Origin: Schistosoma mansoni
Taxonomy: Eukaryota; Platyhelminthes; Trematoda; Strigeidida; Schistosomatidae
DNA length: 64,000 bases
NCBI RefSeq assembly: GCF_000237925.1
Contig: NW_017386008.1
Location: 620,001-684,000, forward strand
Direction: 5' to 3'
How positions within the stretch are numbered: position 1 is the stretch's first letter; each line of letters opens with the position of its first letter. The notes beneath the pieces were generated by a model, which was not told where the DNA came from, did not search any database, and saw nothing but the letters and a program-made list of their open reading frames with translations. This document shows positions 1-11,295 of the stretch, in pieces. The position numbers and the translations under genes are program-made.

Positions 1-116
1 AATCAGATATGAAAAGGATGAATAACAACTGGAAAGAACTGGAAAGGAAGGCTCAGGACAGAGATGGATGGAGAATGCTGGTGAGCGGCTTATGCTCCTC
101 AACGAGGGGTAACAGG
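1..116 (+). mobile_element. 3' end of an RTE-type non-LTR retrotransposon
   Basis: The frame reads the C-terminal tail of an RTE endonuclease/reverse transcriptase (motifs [16 protein letters not shown] and [11 protein letters not shown]). It runs straight into a TAAG-type microsatellite, the usual 3' tail of RTE elements. Only the last ~40 codons are in the window. It is almost identical to the RTE 3' end on the other strand at about 31.89-32.02 kb, so both copies look young. The rest of the element lies to the left. Confidence 0.75.
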
Positions 117-117
117 C

Positions 118-178
<61 letters not shown>

Positions 179-179
179 C

Positions 180-218
<39 letters not shown>
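117..218. repeat. (TAAG)n microsatellite, RTE 3' tail
   Basis: About 25 tandem copies of a 4-bp unit with one interruption (a single C). It directly follows the RTE coding end, so it is probably the element's simple-repeat tail. Confidence 0.9.
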
Positions 219-749
219 TAATGATCTTCACAGTTGAATGAAATCAGATAACAAGCAATGAGAAGAAACATGTCAGTGTAGGGTATATCATCTCACCTTC
301 ACATGAATCTGTATAAGTATAATTTCGTTAAGCTCTTCAGTGAACTTAAGAACAATAATAATAAGTGATAAATCTAATTATTGAAGTCAAAAATAACGTT
401 GATATGAGGTACTGAACTTGTCGTCTATGTGTGATGTCACCCTTAGACAGTAGTCCCCTTCTCATTTGTGTAAAGCCATGCCAGTTTCATTTCTAGTTAG
501 AACAGATTCAATTCACCAATTTCAAAGACTTTACTGTGAACTTACTTACTTTTACACAGAATGAACCTGTCAGAAATCCCAGCATACTGTTTGAAAAGAC
601 AAGGAATACTGTAGTGGAAACTCTTTCGATAACTTCGTCATCACACGCTGCAGTTAAAAGTTCCTAATCGTTTTGTTGCTGTAAGGGAGACTCAGGAAAA
701 CAATTCAACATTTAAGTCACAATATTTGTCAGCAGCGATAGAGAAAGCT
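219..749. other. intergenic, nothing recognised
   Basis: AT-rich sequence with no open frame of note and no repeat family I recognise. Confidence 0.5.
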
Positions 750-1500
750 ACAATCTTCTTTTGAACAACAAGAAGCCTATACAGATCGTCAAGAGAAGTT
801 GTTTCAACAGTCTTAATTAAGAATCATGGAAGCCCTCATTCAGAGAATGCGTCTTTTTCAGAGAAACCCCACTTCCGGTGAATTACAAGTAACACATACC
901 GATTGAGTCAATAATTACATACATGAATTTATAGCAATGTTACTTTTGACTCATCATGGTTCAACAAATATGAAGAACTGTTCCATATTGATCTATTCAC
1001 ACTGGGTGACGTCAAAATACTTCTAAGAAAACCTGGAACGACGGAACATGAACTCTACAGAAACTTCATTATTCCAAGGAACACATGTGACTTTAGTTTT
1101 GATGAAACAATTAAAACCTTGTCTCAGTTATTTGGAGAACAGTCAGCTCTTTTTAACATTCATTACCAATGCTTGAAGAAAATGAAAGAACCAGATACTA
1201 TATGGAACATGAGGGAATAGTGAACCGAGAGTGTGAGAGATTCAAGTTGTCTTCCATGATTGAAGACTGGTTTAAATGTTTTGTATTTGTCCGTGGCCCA
1301 CAACTGTCCGAGGATGCTGATATCCGAACGAGAATTCCTAACAAACTTGAACATTGTCCCCTCATCGGCCTACAGAAAAAATCTACCGAATGCCGAACAT
1401 TAGTGAGTTTGAAACAAGATACCTTGACGGTAGAGAATGATGGTAGGTTTCACCACGTCAACGCAGTCGAGAAAAAGGACTTACGAGGTTCTAGCCTATA
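750..1500 (+). pseudogene. decayed gag of a Ty3/gypsy element (Mag-like)
   Basis: Read through several frameshifts, this stretch resembles a Mag-clade gag. A WFNKYEELFHIDL-like segment lies near 960-1000, then LFGEQSALFNIHYQCLKKMK near 1130-1190, then a 110-codon open piece (1169-1501) with VNRECERFKL, WFKCFVFVRG and ADIRTRIPNKLE. There are stops and frame changes near 1195-1220 and upstream. No protease, RT or LTR was found attached, so this is an isolated remnant. The assignment rests on remembered family motifs. Confidence 0.5.
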
Positions 1501-1689
1501 AAGTTATCCTAATGACGACGGTGGGCTATTATCCCAATACTGGTTGTGAAATGATGAGTAATTCGAATGGTTTTGTTCGTTTAAAAATCATCATTGTACT
1601 ATATGTTGCATAGACTATCGAAAACTAATTCCATCACTCTCCGAACATGATGAAGAGATTGAACGAATCAAACCTAGGAACGATCGTCA

Positions 1690-3760
1690 GCAGTAGTTGA
1701 TAATGAAATCAAAAGTGATGGAAAAGGCAGTGACTGTAGATAGAACTAGAAAGATTTTCAGACTAGTAAAAGAAACCAGAATTAAAAAGTCAAGTGTGAG
1801 ACAATCGCTGAAAAGACGACAAACCTATCTGCTGTAAGTTTACAAATATAAGCGGGACACTTTAAGAAGCGATTCAACCGGTCATCAACCAGTCTACATT
1901 CAACATTTCCAAACAGGCTGAATGGAACATTGAGATTGACCCTCAACTCTAATTGAAGTTCAGAAAGTCAACTAATCTGAAACGAGAAAGAACAACTGGT
2001 CCAAATGAATAAACTCCAGAGGTCTTTGAGAATTGTCGTTCAGTTTCAGCGATTAGGTTGACTGATATTTTAACTAAAATATGGAAACTGGACGAAATCT
2101 CGTGTGACTGTTCGCAATCTCTGATAGTCCAAATACATAAGAAAGGATCAAAATCATCCTGTGATAACCACAGAGGGATTAGTTCAACTGATATATAATC
2201 TAAAATATTAGCCTCAATAATTATCGAACACCTAACAAAGGCTCGTGGACAGCAAACACGAGAAAATCAGGCTGACTCCAGACCTGACCATCATCGCATC
2301 GACCACATATTCACCATTTGTCGGATTTTAGTACAAATATATGCTTATCAACATCCGATAATAATGACCTTTCTTGACTAAAAAACAGCATTTGACTCTG
2401 TAGACCGAGAGGTTTTGTGTGGTACTGTTTGTGATGTATGGGAGAGAATGACAGTGATTGGTTGTCTTGATGAGTCAGACATTAGATAGGATGACAGGTG
2501 TTATGTGTTATGTATATTCCCCTATCCTTATTATGTATTGATAGTTATTGATTGACTGTTCCTTGTGTCGGATTTTGGTGTGGAAATATATTGATGTTAT
2601 AGTCAGGCTAATCTCGTGTTCTTGATCTGAGTTGTGTTGAAGTCCTGTAGAATAGACACTGGGTGGGAATCTATTGTAGATATTCGTCTAAGGTAAATTA
2701 ACGTCCCACATACGTGTAAAAAGGGAAAGGGCTGTTATAATCAAAAACCGCCAGCGTTATAACAAGCATCCACTCTGTTTATAACAGTTTGTCATTGAAA
2801 GGTGTGCCACAGAAGTAGATATTCATTATGACTGCTCTTTACTCGAATACTACCAGTCGAGTGAGAGCTTATGGCACTGTAGTGGTGTCCGGCAAGGCTG
2901 TCCACTATCTATATTTTTGTTTAATTTCTTCATAGAAATAACGTTTTCGTCTACCAGACTTTAGAAAATCAATCTTCTACCAGGACGTCTACTAAGTGAC
3001 TTAAAATACGTAGATGACATAGTCTGAAAGTGAAAGCGTTGCTTCAGAACTGGTCTACATCAAAACCTGAACCAAGGATAGGAGGTAAAGTAATCGAACA
3101 CGTCTACAACTTCAAGTAATTTTGGAAATCTTATCCTACCCAAGAGTTGATTTCTGACGAAATCTCTACACGGATCCGAAAAGCTCGTTTTGCTTTTGCC
3201 AACTTACATCACCTATGTCGAAGGCGATATGTCTGTCTATTAATTAAAGGACGAGTATACTGAGCATCAGTTCGTTCTGTTTTACGGCTGCAAAATGTGG
3301 CTATTGGGTAAGGAGAATACTCGTAAGTCACTATTATTTGATCATAGATGTCTTAGAAATATTGCTCGTATCCTCTGAGATCACCAGGTAAGTAATGGAG
3401 AGGTTAGACGCAGGTTATTAGGGAATGATAGAAAATCAGTTGATTAGGTTGTAAATCTACATCGACTGAGATGGTTGGGCCACTTATTACGAATAAAAAA
3501 CTACCAATTACCACTGGGCAAAATGCTGACTAATATTGTAGAAGGATCGAGGAAAGTCATTAGCATCCAAACTAAAATGTGGCATCGGTTCACAAAGTCA
3601 CCAACTTCTGATCTGAGCCATGTTGGTAGATACAGACTACTTGATTAAGGGTTCGCGCAACTAACCAGTATTTGGAGACCCTGGTTGACGTGACTCAGAG
3701 TCGATCACAATGGCGTAAGTGTATGAAATCTTTGTCTTCCTTAAACTATGAGATTAGAAT
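1690..3760 (+). pseudogene. decayed non-LTR retrotransposon reverse transcriptase
   Basis: Broken frames give typical RT motifs in the right order: the region before motif 1 (1740-2080), CDNHRGIS (2160-2180), LASIIIEHLTKAR (about 2210-2250), PDHHRIDHIFTICRIL (about 2285-2330), FDSVDRE (2390-2412), RVRAYG and RQGCPLS (2860-2910), YVDD (about 3007-3018), and a C-terminal region with ARFAFANLHHL, RRLLGND, NLHRLRWLGHLLR and LSHVGRYRLL (3180-3650). It has many stops and frameshifts and is interrupted by a solo LTR at 2432-2786. The family occurs again at 14.3-14.8, 39.2-39.4 and 61.3-61.5 kb. It is inactive. Confidence 0.7.
2432..2786. mobile_element. solo LTR (355 bp) inside a reverse transcriptase remnant
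   Basis: The insert starts TG and ends CA and is flanked by the direct 5-bp repeat GTTTG (2427-2431 and 2787-2791). It splits the RT between FDSVDRE and the following KGVPQK-like segment. Taking out the insert plus one GTTTG brings the two halves back together apart from a 2-bp indel. There is no coding sequence, so this looks like a solo LTR left by LTR-LTR recombination. The superfamily (gypsy or BEL) cannot be decided. Confidence 0.7.
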
Positions 3761-6060
3761 TACTTTATACCTTTCTTTCTAAAAACCAATTCTTTGTCAC
3801 TGATTCATATCCTTATATGAAATCATTTCTTATATATATTTTGTACATATAGATTATTTTCATTTAAAAGCTTCTGAACGTCTCACTTTATCACTTAAGA
3901 CAATATAAGAGTCTGTTGATGGTGTCGAGTCGAGTTTGACTATGATCACCACTACAATTTGATTACGCACCCAGAAACTACTCGGTCCATTCGATAGCTC
4001 GCAAACCAGAAAACGTTAATTAGTCCAGATAAAGTGTATTTATTGGCGATCTCGTGGTGTCAAAAGAGTACCGAGACGTGCCAACGATTACAAGCAATAT
4101 GAGCAGAGCGTAAGAAATTTCGAAACAAACAAGGCAGATAGCGGAACAAGAAATGAGTTTGATACAGTTAAACAAGTACAGTAAAACAATCGTTGGTACA
4201 ATTGGTTATAGTAATAATAATTGTTTCTATTATTCCAATCGTGTTCTTATCGAGACAAACCGGTCACTACATGTCAATCACTCCTTAGCTTTCGATAGTT
4301 TTTTTTCTTCTAATATTGTCAACCTACAATGACAGATATCCTGAAGAGTTACGCTCGTAACGAACTTCACTCCTACATGCCTATTACAATGATAGAGATT
4401 CACAGCTCCCTTTAGTTTCTATGGGTGTTATTTTGTTCTCTGAGGTAGAGGTATTTATCAAATACCTTTCATTATTATTCTAGACAATGTACTGAGAGTT
4501 CGGATGACGATGACAATGAGATCTGTACAACTAAATTATCTAGATTGAAGAACATTACTTAGTTCATAGAACAATGAATAGGCGGTGTTAATCTGAATCG
4601 TTTGATTTATTGTTTACAAAATTCATTCTATAATTTAATTGGCTGCCAATAGAAATGCTTAACGTTATGCTATGGTATTTATGAGTATTTTCTGTCTTTC
4701 AAATTCTCATTAAAACTGAGTATATAAATGGTGACTTTGTTGATTATTTAACTGAGGAAGCTTTGGATAAGCACGAAACACTAATCAGAAAGAAATGGTA
4801 TGTCGTTATCTATTCATCACTGAAATTAACATAACCGTTTGATACTACTTAAATAAGTTTTGAATGTGTCTTCCTTGTATAATGAGTTAATCGTTATGAT
4901 TATTATTATAATAATCATTACTACTGTAGTGTAGTCTACTTATATCCATATAAGTAGTATATAGTAATGATCAGATATAGAATGTATTTTGGTAGAAGAT
5001 CGATAAGGAACGAACAGAAATGAAGCACAATCGGTATGAAAACGTATGAACAATGAAATCATAGACGATAGACTTAATATTTACAGGAGGAACAGTCAAG
5101 ATTGAAACCATTGATTGTTAATTTGCAAATTAATTGTTCATTGTATAGCTATCAGAATTAAGTGAAATAGTCTGTAATGTTGGGATGCAATACATTCGAA
5201 TGTCTCCACCCGGGTATATTTTTAATCCCATTGATGTTATTTAGGATCACATTTTGATCAAAGTTGGTTAGTTGATCGAACATCTCCAGATTGAATGTAG
5301 CAACAAATTTATGACTTACCTTACTATTGCAATAAAATACAGAATGTGGCAAATCTATTCCATTCAAGTAGTAGATAACATTCTTAGTGTAACCAAATAA
5401 ATAATACTGAACTGTTCTATCATATCAATGTCGTTGTTAAGCTTTACTTTAAGAAACATCAGGAATCACTGCAATTCCTACGATGCGAAGTAAAAACATC
5501 AAGATTGATACGAAAAAAGATCCAATAGCTCCAAAACAGGACGAAGTCGACTGCAACGATCCTAGTCGAAAGTACACTCATTTGCGCATATTGCTTGTAT
5601 ACATATTTCAATTATTAATTAGGATGAAATGGCATACATTGAATATACCTAGAGTAATAATCAACCACATGATGCATGTCATACTGAGCATAGTCTCAAG
5701 CGATTTCCAATACATGAATATCGTTTCTTGAATAAACATGCCACTCATGCCAAACAAATCAATGTCATAACGAATAAAATATCACAATAGAAACCAAAAA
5801 CAAATACCACACTGAATAATCATCATCATATTGAATTAGGTAGGAAGATACTGTTCACTGGAAACTTCAATGAATCAAAGGATGTAATTTTGCCTTTCTA
5901 TCTCTTTATATTCCCTTTCATTAGAATAATTCAAATCAGTCGTATATTAATCAAACTATACAAAGTCAACTGGTAAGTGTAATGAGATACATTTATGAAA
6001 CCTCAATATGTTAATAATAACTGAATATCTAACAGCTGGTTAAAATATTTGACAAAATAA
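3761..6060. other. intergenic, no gene recognised
   Basis: AT-rich with many stops in all frames. Short open frames near 5.16-5.37 (-) and 5.48-5.73 kb (+) have no recognisable motif and no splice-site support. 3.93-4.15 kb looks less AT-rich and may be a dispersed repeat, but I found no second copy here. Confidence 0.4.
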
Positions 6061-6087
6061 CTGATTATCATTCAGGGATAGTGGGTA

Positions 6088-6152
6088 GCAGTGGAATTCA
6101 GTTTGACGCGCGTTTCGTCCTATTTGGGACTCGTCAATAGGATGTACCTGCA
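6088..6152 (-). ncRNA. Smα hammerhead ribozyme, core mutated
   Basis: On the minus strand the core is TTGACGA, then stem II GTCC/GGAC with a CAAATA-like loop, GAAA, and a palindromic stem III ACGCGCGT ending in the GTC cleavage triplet. The first core base is U instead of the invariant C3, so activity is expected to be poor. Stem I is also weakened by an AAA insertion after the cleavage site. Confidence 0.7.
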
Positions 6153-6204
6153 TCTCGGAGTTGATGTTCACTCTTGGATTAGAACCCAGTACCTTTCGCT
6201 TCAA

Positions 6205-6283
6205 ATATATAATATATAATATAATATATAATAATATAATATATAATATGTCATATTGAATAAAGCCAATAATAATAATAATA
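6205..6283. repeat. AT-rich microsatellite inside Smα
   Basis: Runs of ATAT, AATATAATAT and then (AATA)n, partly self-complementary, inserted or expanded between the two halves of the Smα tRNA-like region. Confidence 0.75.
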
Positions 6284-6499
6284 AATGCCATCGCCTTATC
6301 CACTCGGCCAGTGACTCCTGATAGCCACTTACTTGTGCGATAGGGTGAAGTTTAAATTCACTTAGTATTGTTTGTTTGAATCTTCCCATCGACATGTTAG
6401 GACTGCAATTGATCAGTCTGTTATTGGCATATGTGCATACTGTGCGTATTGCCTCGATGTAGCGTTAATTCATAAGCATGTGAATTAAGGCTATATGTC

Positions 6500-6565
6500 A
6501 ATTAGAGACTGACCAGTTGCAGTCCTAACACATCGATTGGAAGATTCAAACAAACAATACTAAAT
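6500..6565 (+). repeat. inverted second copy of the Smα terminal segment
   Basis: The segment from GACTGACCAGTTGCAGTCC through GATTCAAACAAACAATACT is the reverse complement of 6366-6420. The two arms of about 55 bp sit ~80 bp apart and can form a hairpin. Confidence 0.7.
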
Positions 6566-7704
6566 GATTTTCATTTACATTGTAGTATACAGTAATTCCT
6601 GTATACCATTCCACAGGTCCATTGCTACTAATACATTCCATAGTAGGATGACATTAAATGACCAGCAACAGTTTGGCATTCACAAGAATACGCGGTTATC
6701 ATGATGAAGTATGTCACATGACACTAGTCAGGGATTCTAAACACTACTTTCACAAACAACACACACATGATGAAATCAAGTAAAAATTACGATTTGATTG
6801 CTCATAGTAAAGCTCACATTCGTAATGTAGTCGGGTCAATAAAAACTATCAAGTATATGTTTCACTGTGTTTGAGTAATCTATTGCAATGTGAATGAAAT
6901 TTTCGGAGATTCTGATGATTTCAAATGGAAGAGGAATTAAACGGACACTGTTTAATCACTCATCTAAGAGGAATGACTCTTTCAAGCATCTAATGAATTT
7001 CACAGTTTATGAGGAGGTAGTTTTCAGTAAAACGGACTTATACTAATCCACGCCATTTCATCAGTGTTGAGTTACTGATAAGCCTATACAACTTTTCAAT
7101 CATCATCCACTCCTTGACATGTATTCGTGTCTAGATCAAGGGTGATTTGAGGACATAAGAGGATTTTATACTTGTAAGATTATCATTGGTTAGTTGATTT
7201 ATTCACAGGATGGTTTATGAACGATATCGTATACGTTATCAATAGTATTCAGTTTAGAACTATGTAGCAGATTGATAGCTGACTAATGGATTTTTATCAT
7301 AAGTAACCGAAAAGTGCATGTGATCTAAAGCTATTGAAAGTCAAAACACCTTGATTATAAAATCGAAGAGAGGGTCAGTCATTCGATTGCGTCTAGCTAT
7401 GCATAGTCTAAAATAGACTTCTGCTGATGGATTAGACAGGGAAAAATTCTGAACAATATGCGAATAAAATTTAATTGCCATGTTCGACTATAGCTGATAA
7501 AAGCATCATATTTGTCGGCTCATAATCGTAACAATAAACAGAAGAGTATCGGACGTTTAAAGATGATTAATCACGGTTACTGTCAAAGTGCCATTCGGCA
7601 TCATCATTTCAATGCATGTTGACAGTAAAGTTACATTTACTATAGTAAGTGAAATTTCACATTGATATATGTAAACGGTGTTTGTCTTTCTTCTTGAAAT
7701 CTAG
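6566..7704. other. upstream flank of SDR copy A, nothing recognised
   Basis: No open frame or repeat recognised. It must hold or lead to the 5' exon of SDR copy A, because the first visible exon has no ATG in frame. I cannot place that exon. Confidence 0.4.
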
Positions 7705-10700
7705 AATCTCGCATCTATTTTAAGATTCCCCATAGACCATTGGCGCATTCTGTTAATACTACTCGCAGTTGGTTTGATAAATAACGAAATTACAAAAGTG
7801 TTATTGATCTGTTTAAAGTTCACCGTTAAAAAATGGTGTTTTTCTAAACGGAAAACACTTCGTAAAGCTGGTGAATGGGCAGTTGTGACTGGTGCATCAT
7901 CAGGTATTGGTGAAGCATATGCAGAAGAATTGGCCAAAGAGGGTCTCAATATCATGCTTATCAGTAATGATGAAGAACAACTGTCCTGCGTTGCCAATCG
8001 AATTGCAACTACATACAATGTTCAGACACGAATTGTGGTAGCAGATTTTACCAAAGTAATATTCATTCTCAATTAATCTGTTAATCATGTTATCTTGAAA
8101 TCATTATCATTGAAACAAGTAATCGGTTTGATTTATCACTCGGTAGTGTTTACATAGATGGACAGGATGTGTGCATGACTAGACGTTTTCTTCTTGAACT
8201 GATGAACTGTTAGGAGAGCTAATTCTGACGCTTGAGTTATGTGGTCATGCTAAAATTACCAACCGTCATAGCATATGTTTGAATGCAGGAATAGGACTGA
8301 AGACATTCTTTTCACGAAAAGTATTCACGTGAATCAAATATATTACTGTCATATAATAAACACCTCATTGATATTCCACAGTTGTTTAGTAGATCTCATG
8401 AACACCACAAATTGGAGGCGAGTAAATGTTTATCTGTGTGTGTATGTGTGGTTCCACACTACCACACAATGTATGCAGTACCGTATTCATAATTACCTCA
8501 CGAGTGATTGTGGGGTGCTTTATTTGCAACACCAAAGTTTTCCTGTTTTCTCTGGTCGATAAGGTGGAACGGTGGTTTGTCATCAAGGTTCCCGTTCGTT
8601 TTCGAGTAGTGTGACAGAAAGGGAAGGGTGATTGCAGTTGACATAGTGTGAGAGGAAGATAGACAGGCAGTTAACGTGTCTGCAATGATGATAATACATG
8701 ACAAATATGTGAATGAGTATTTTGCAGTATAAGATAATTTTAGTCATCCTCAACAATCACACCAGTTGCCAGTGTCTCACTCCATCCTGTCACCTGATCA
8801 ACTACTTCATTTACACAATCAATTGCATCAAGCTACACTGAATAATACCAAAATTCGAATGTGACGAATTCATACTGGATATGTGAGCATAGATTATGTT
8901 GTGTGATTTGTGTGGCTGATGTGTTGAAATATATATCAGTTTGTTGTTGAGTGTCGAGTAGTTCGAGACGACATTGAGATTCCAGTGATAATATCGATGA
9001 GATGCATGTGAATATTTAGTCGAATAGTTCGATGTTGACGTGTCTCTATATGGAATTGTTTGAAACCATCTTGAATTTGTGTGATGTATGAGATTAATGA
9101 CAAATTCATTCCCAATAGTGTAGATGGTAGTTGAGAGTATGAGTGAGTGAGTGGATTGCTGTTGTCTGTTGGTGATCATTGACCATGAGCAATATATTTT
9201 GAGATTTTCAAGTAAACAGTATATTTTAGTAGGAGCTTTTGTGGAGATATTTTGCAATTTTATGTAGTTGAAATCATTCGTCAATTGAAGCTAGACCACC
9301 ATCGAAAACCTGAAAGCACTAGACGACCGTGAAATCGTGGATGCGCACTGCTGAGGAGTCCCACAATAAGAAGAAACGGCTGTTCAGTGCTCTCAGGTTT
9401 TCCATGGTGATCTAGCCTCAATTCATTCATGATTTCAAATATATAATATAAAATATTTATTGATATAACTTGTGCCCATATGGAGTTATTCATTCTGTGT
9501 GTATATGTGTCAGGGGAGACTGGTTGACTATCATTCAAATGTTGTTTCGGAAATAACTGTATACAAAGTAATTGAAAATATCATTACACACATTGTAACA
9601 TTCATTGAGAAACACAGAGATAGACAGTTGACATTTCACTGTCAATCCCATCACTAAATTTGTCACAACATCTCCTCATTCTAATATCAAGGCACCCACA
9701 CAAGGTGCACCTAATTTAAAAGAAACTCATTGGATTTCAGTTGGGAATATTGAAAACGGAAATACATAGATACTTATCATGAAAATAAAGCATACTAGTT
9801 GGACATACAACAGAATGTTCGGTTCCACTCACTCAGTGAATATCACGTTAGGTATTTAGAAATGTAATAGAGAACCTGTCTCAGATTCATCCACAATTCA
9901 CGATCCAAACACATTAACATATATTGACACAATCAGAAGGGGTTTTGTGGAGATTTTAGTAATTTCATAGAGTTGAGATCATGAATCAGTCGAAGATAGA
10001 CCATCAAAGAAAACCTGGAAGCACTGGACGCCTGTTTCGTCCTATTATGAGACTCCTCAGCAATGCGCATCCACGATATCGCACTCGCGAGCTTCGAACC
10101 AAAGACCTACCAGTCTTGCGCAAAAGCACTTAACCGATAAACTACTGAGCCGGCCTGAATCCAACAGCGGTAATGTCTAACTTCAACCAATCCACAAAAT
10201 TGAGCAATCATTCACCAATGTCATCAGTGAGTTGATATCTTCCAACAAACCTGATTGAACACCACTAGTTACTGCTTCTCACGAGAGCTCCAGGAAATAC
10301 CTTATGGAACCAGTCACTAGTCAGCACATGATCATTATCTTAACTCTATAAAATATATTGACATTGTTGAAACAGTTCCAATATTCCATCATTGAAACAC
10401 ATGAGAAACATTCGAATAATCAACTTCTAACAATTTCGTTTTCTCTTCTGTTTAGAATGATGTTTATGAAATAATCAAACCTGCTATTGAACAATTATCT
10501 ACAATTGCTTGTTTAGTTAATAATGTCGGCATGGGATTACCTTTTGAGTTGTTTGCTGGAGAAGTTAATTCACCAAATGAAGAATCTATTAGAAATATCA
10601 TCCATTGTAATATTCTTTCTGCGGTAACAATGACAAGCATCATTCTGCCGAAAATGTTAACACAGAAAGAACCTAATCCTGGTATCATTAATATTGGATC

Positions 10701-11052
10701 TTTTGCAGGTTTAAGAGTGTATCCTTATGCTACAATGTATTCTTCCACGAAAGCAGCTATTCTTCAATTTTCAAAATGTTTAGCTGCAGAAAAATATAAA
10801 AAGAATTTTATCATACAAACGATGCTTCCATTATCTGTATCAACCAAATTGACCAATCTTATGAAACCCACACTGTTTATACCAACTGCCAAAGCCTATG
10901 CTAAAAGTGCATTAGATATGTATGGTGTTGAACAACAAACTACTGGTTATTTTGCACATGAATTAAAAGCATACTTTTTCAAGTTCTTACCAAGATCAGT
11001 TGGCGTAAGACTTATGAAATCAAAAGTTATAGCACAACAGAAGAATCCTTAG
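7705..11052 (+). CDS. HSD17B12-like: SDR copy A: very-long-chain 3-oxoacyl-CoA reductase / 17β-HSD type 12-like
   Basis: Two exons are visible, 7705-8055 and 10456-11052, joined in phase 0 across a 2.4-kb intron (donor AAA|GTAATA, acceptor TTCTGTTTAG|AATG). Together they give 315 residues, close to the usual ~312 of HSD17B12. The order is: a hydrophobic N-terminal segment (residues ~14-39), TGASSGIG cofactor motif (62-69), NNVG (139-142), catalytic Asn169, Ser199, and YSSTK with Tyr212/Lys216. The family's GEWAVVTG and YAEELAK blocks are present. Known members reduce 3-ketoacyl-CoA in ER fatty-acid elongation or act on steroids; substrate here is inferred only. The first exon has no ATG and follows a plausible acceptor (CTAG at 7701-7704); its 351-bp length matches the corresponding exons of copies B and C exactly, so a short 5' exon carrying the start must lie upstream. 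The intron contains two SINE2 copies. All active-site residues are kept, so it is probably functional. Confidence 0.85.
9226..9440. mobile_element. SINE2, short fold-back form with hammerhead, in the intron of SDR A
   Basis: The left part (about 9226-9332) is the reverse complement of the SINE2 3' end. It is followed by the forward hammerhead segment (GCGCACTGCTGAGGAG at 9338-9353) and the forward 3' end to ~9440. The arms of ~60 bp flank the ribozyme. The tRNA-like head is missing. Core CTGAGGA and GAAA are present, but stem II is broken (GTCC versus AGAA). The same element occurs at 20028-20235 in SDR copy B, so it inserted before the duplication. Confidence 0.7.
9930..10352 (-). mobile_element. 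SINE2, full length 423 bp, in the intron of SDR A
   Basis: Flanked by the 11-bp direct repeat ATATATTGACA (9919-9929 and 10353-10363). On the minus strand the element has a tRNA-like region (GGCTCAGTAGTTTATCGG, then GGTTCGAAGC as B box), a hammerhead, and a 3' end finishing in ACCCCTTCTGATT. It is the counterpart of 19101-19523 in SDR B, and SDR C carries the matching empty site at 26970-26980. Confidence 0.85.
10010..10080 (-). ncRNA. SINE2 hammerhead ribozyme, core intact
   Basis: On the minus strand: CTGAGGA (10060-10054), stem II, GAAA (10038-10035), stem III region ACAGGCGT and GTC with predicted cleavage after plus-strand position 10027. The flanking GCATTG/CAGTGC strands form stem I. 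All invariant core bases are present. Confidence 0.75.
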
Positions 11053-11295
11053 TACCTTTAACCTGAATCATCAGATGATCTTATTATTGTTGTTTGATAT
11101 ACTGTCGTCCATCACCATCGTCATCATCTTCTTCTTCTTCCTAACATCTATCTTATTTCACTTTAACCTGTAATTGTTTTATACCCCCCAGTTTTGTTTG
11201 TTCTTTATATTGAAACACTTATGTACTTGACAGTATATTTAGTTTAATTAGTCAGAAACGTATTCCTTTTTTGTATTACTACTTACTGTTATGGA
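11053..11295. other. 3' flank of SDR copy A
   Basis: AT- and pyrimidine-rich sequence with a short (TCA/TCT)n stretch near 11110-11150. It is probably the 3' UTR. I see no canonical AATAAA signal. Confidence 0.4.

Larger units (their letters stand above)
6080..6480 (-). mobile_element. Smα-type hammerhead SINE
   Basis: Reading on the minus strand, the element runs from a conserved end (GTTTGAATCTTCCCATCGA at 6371-6389 in plus sense) through a tRNA-like region to a hammerhead at 6088-6152 and the GGAATTCCACTGC-like end typical of Smα. Smα is an established tRNA-derived SINE of schistosomes with a self-cleaving hammerhead. An AT-rich microsatellite (6205-6283) interrupts the tRNA-like part. 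A second, inverted copy of its end lies at 6500-6565. Confidence 0.8.

Noticed and set aside
53-271. Open frame with repeated LLTY units on the minus strand
   Set aside because: It is the translation of the TAAG microsatellite.
5483-5731. 82-codon frame on +
   Set aside because: No motif, hydrophobic low-complexity tail, no splice or start context.
8275-8704. Several overlapping small frames on both strands, repeated at 20.8-21.1 and 27.7-28.1 kb
   Set aside because: They are duplicated intron sequence of the SDR genes. Repetition comes from the duplication, and frames are not conserved as coding.
9338-9380. SINE2 hammerhead in the fold-back copy counted as active
   Set aside because: Stem II no longer pairs (GTCC against AGAA), so only the core motif remains.
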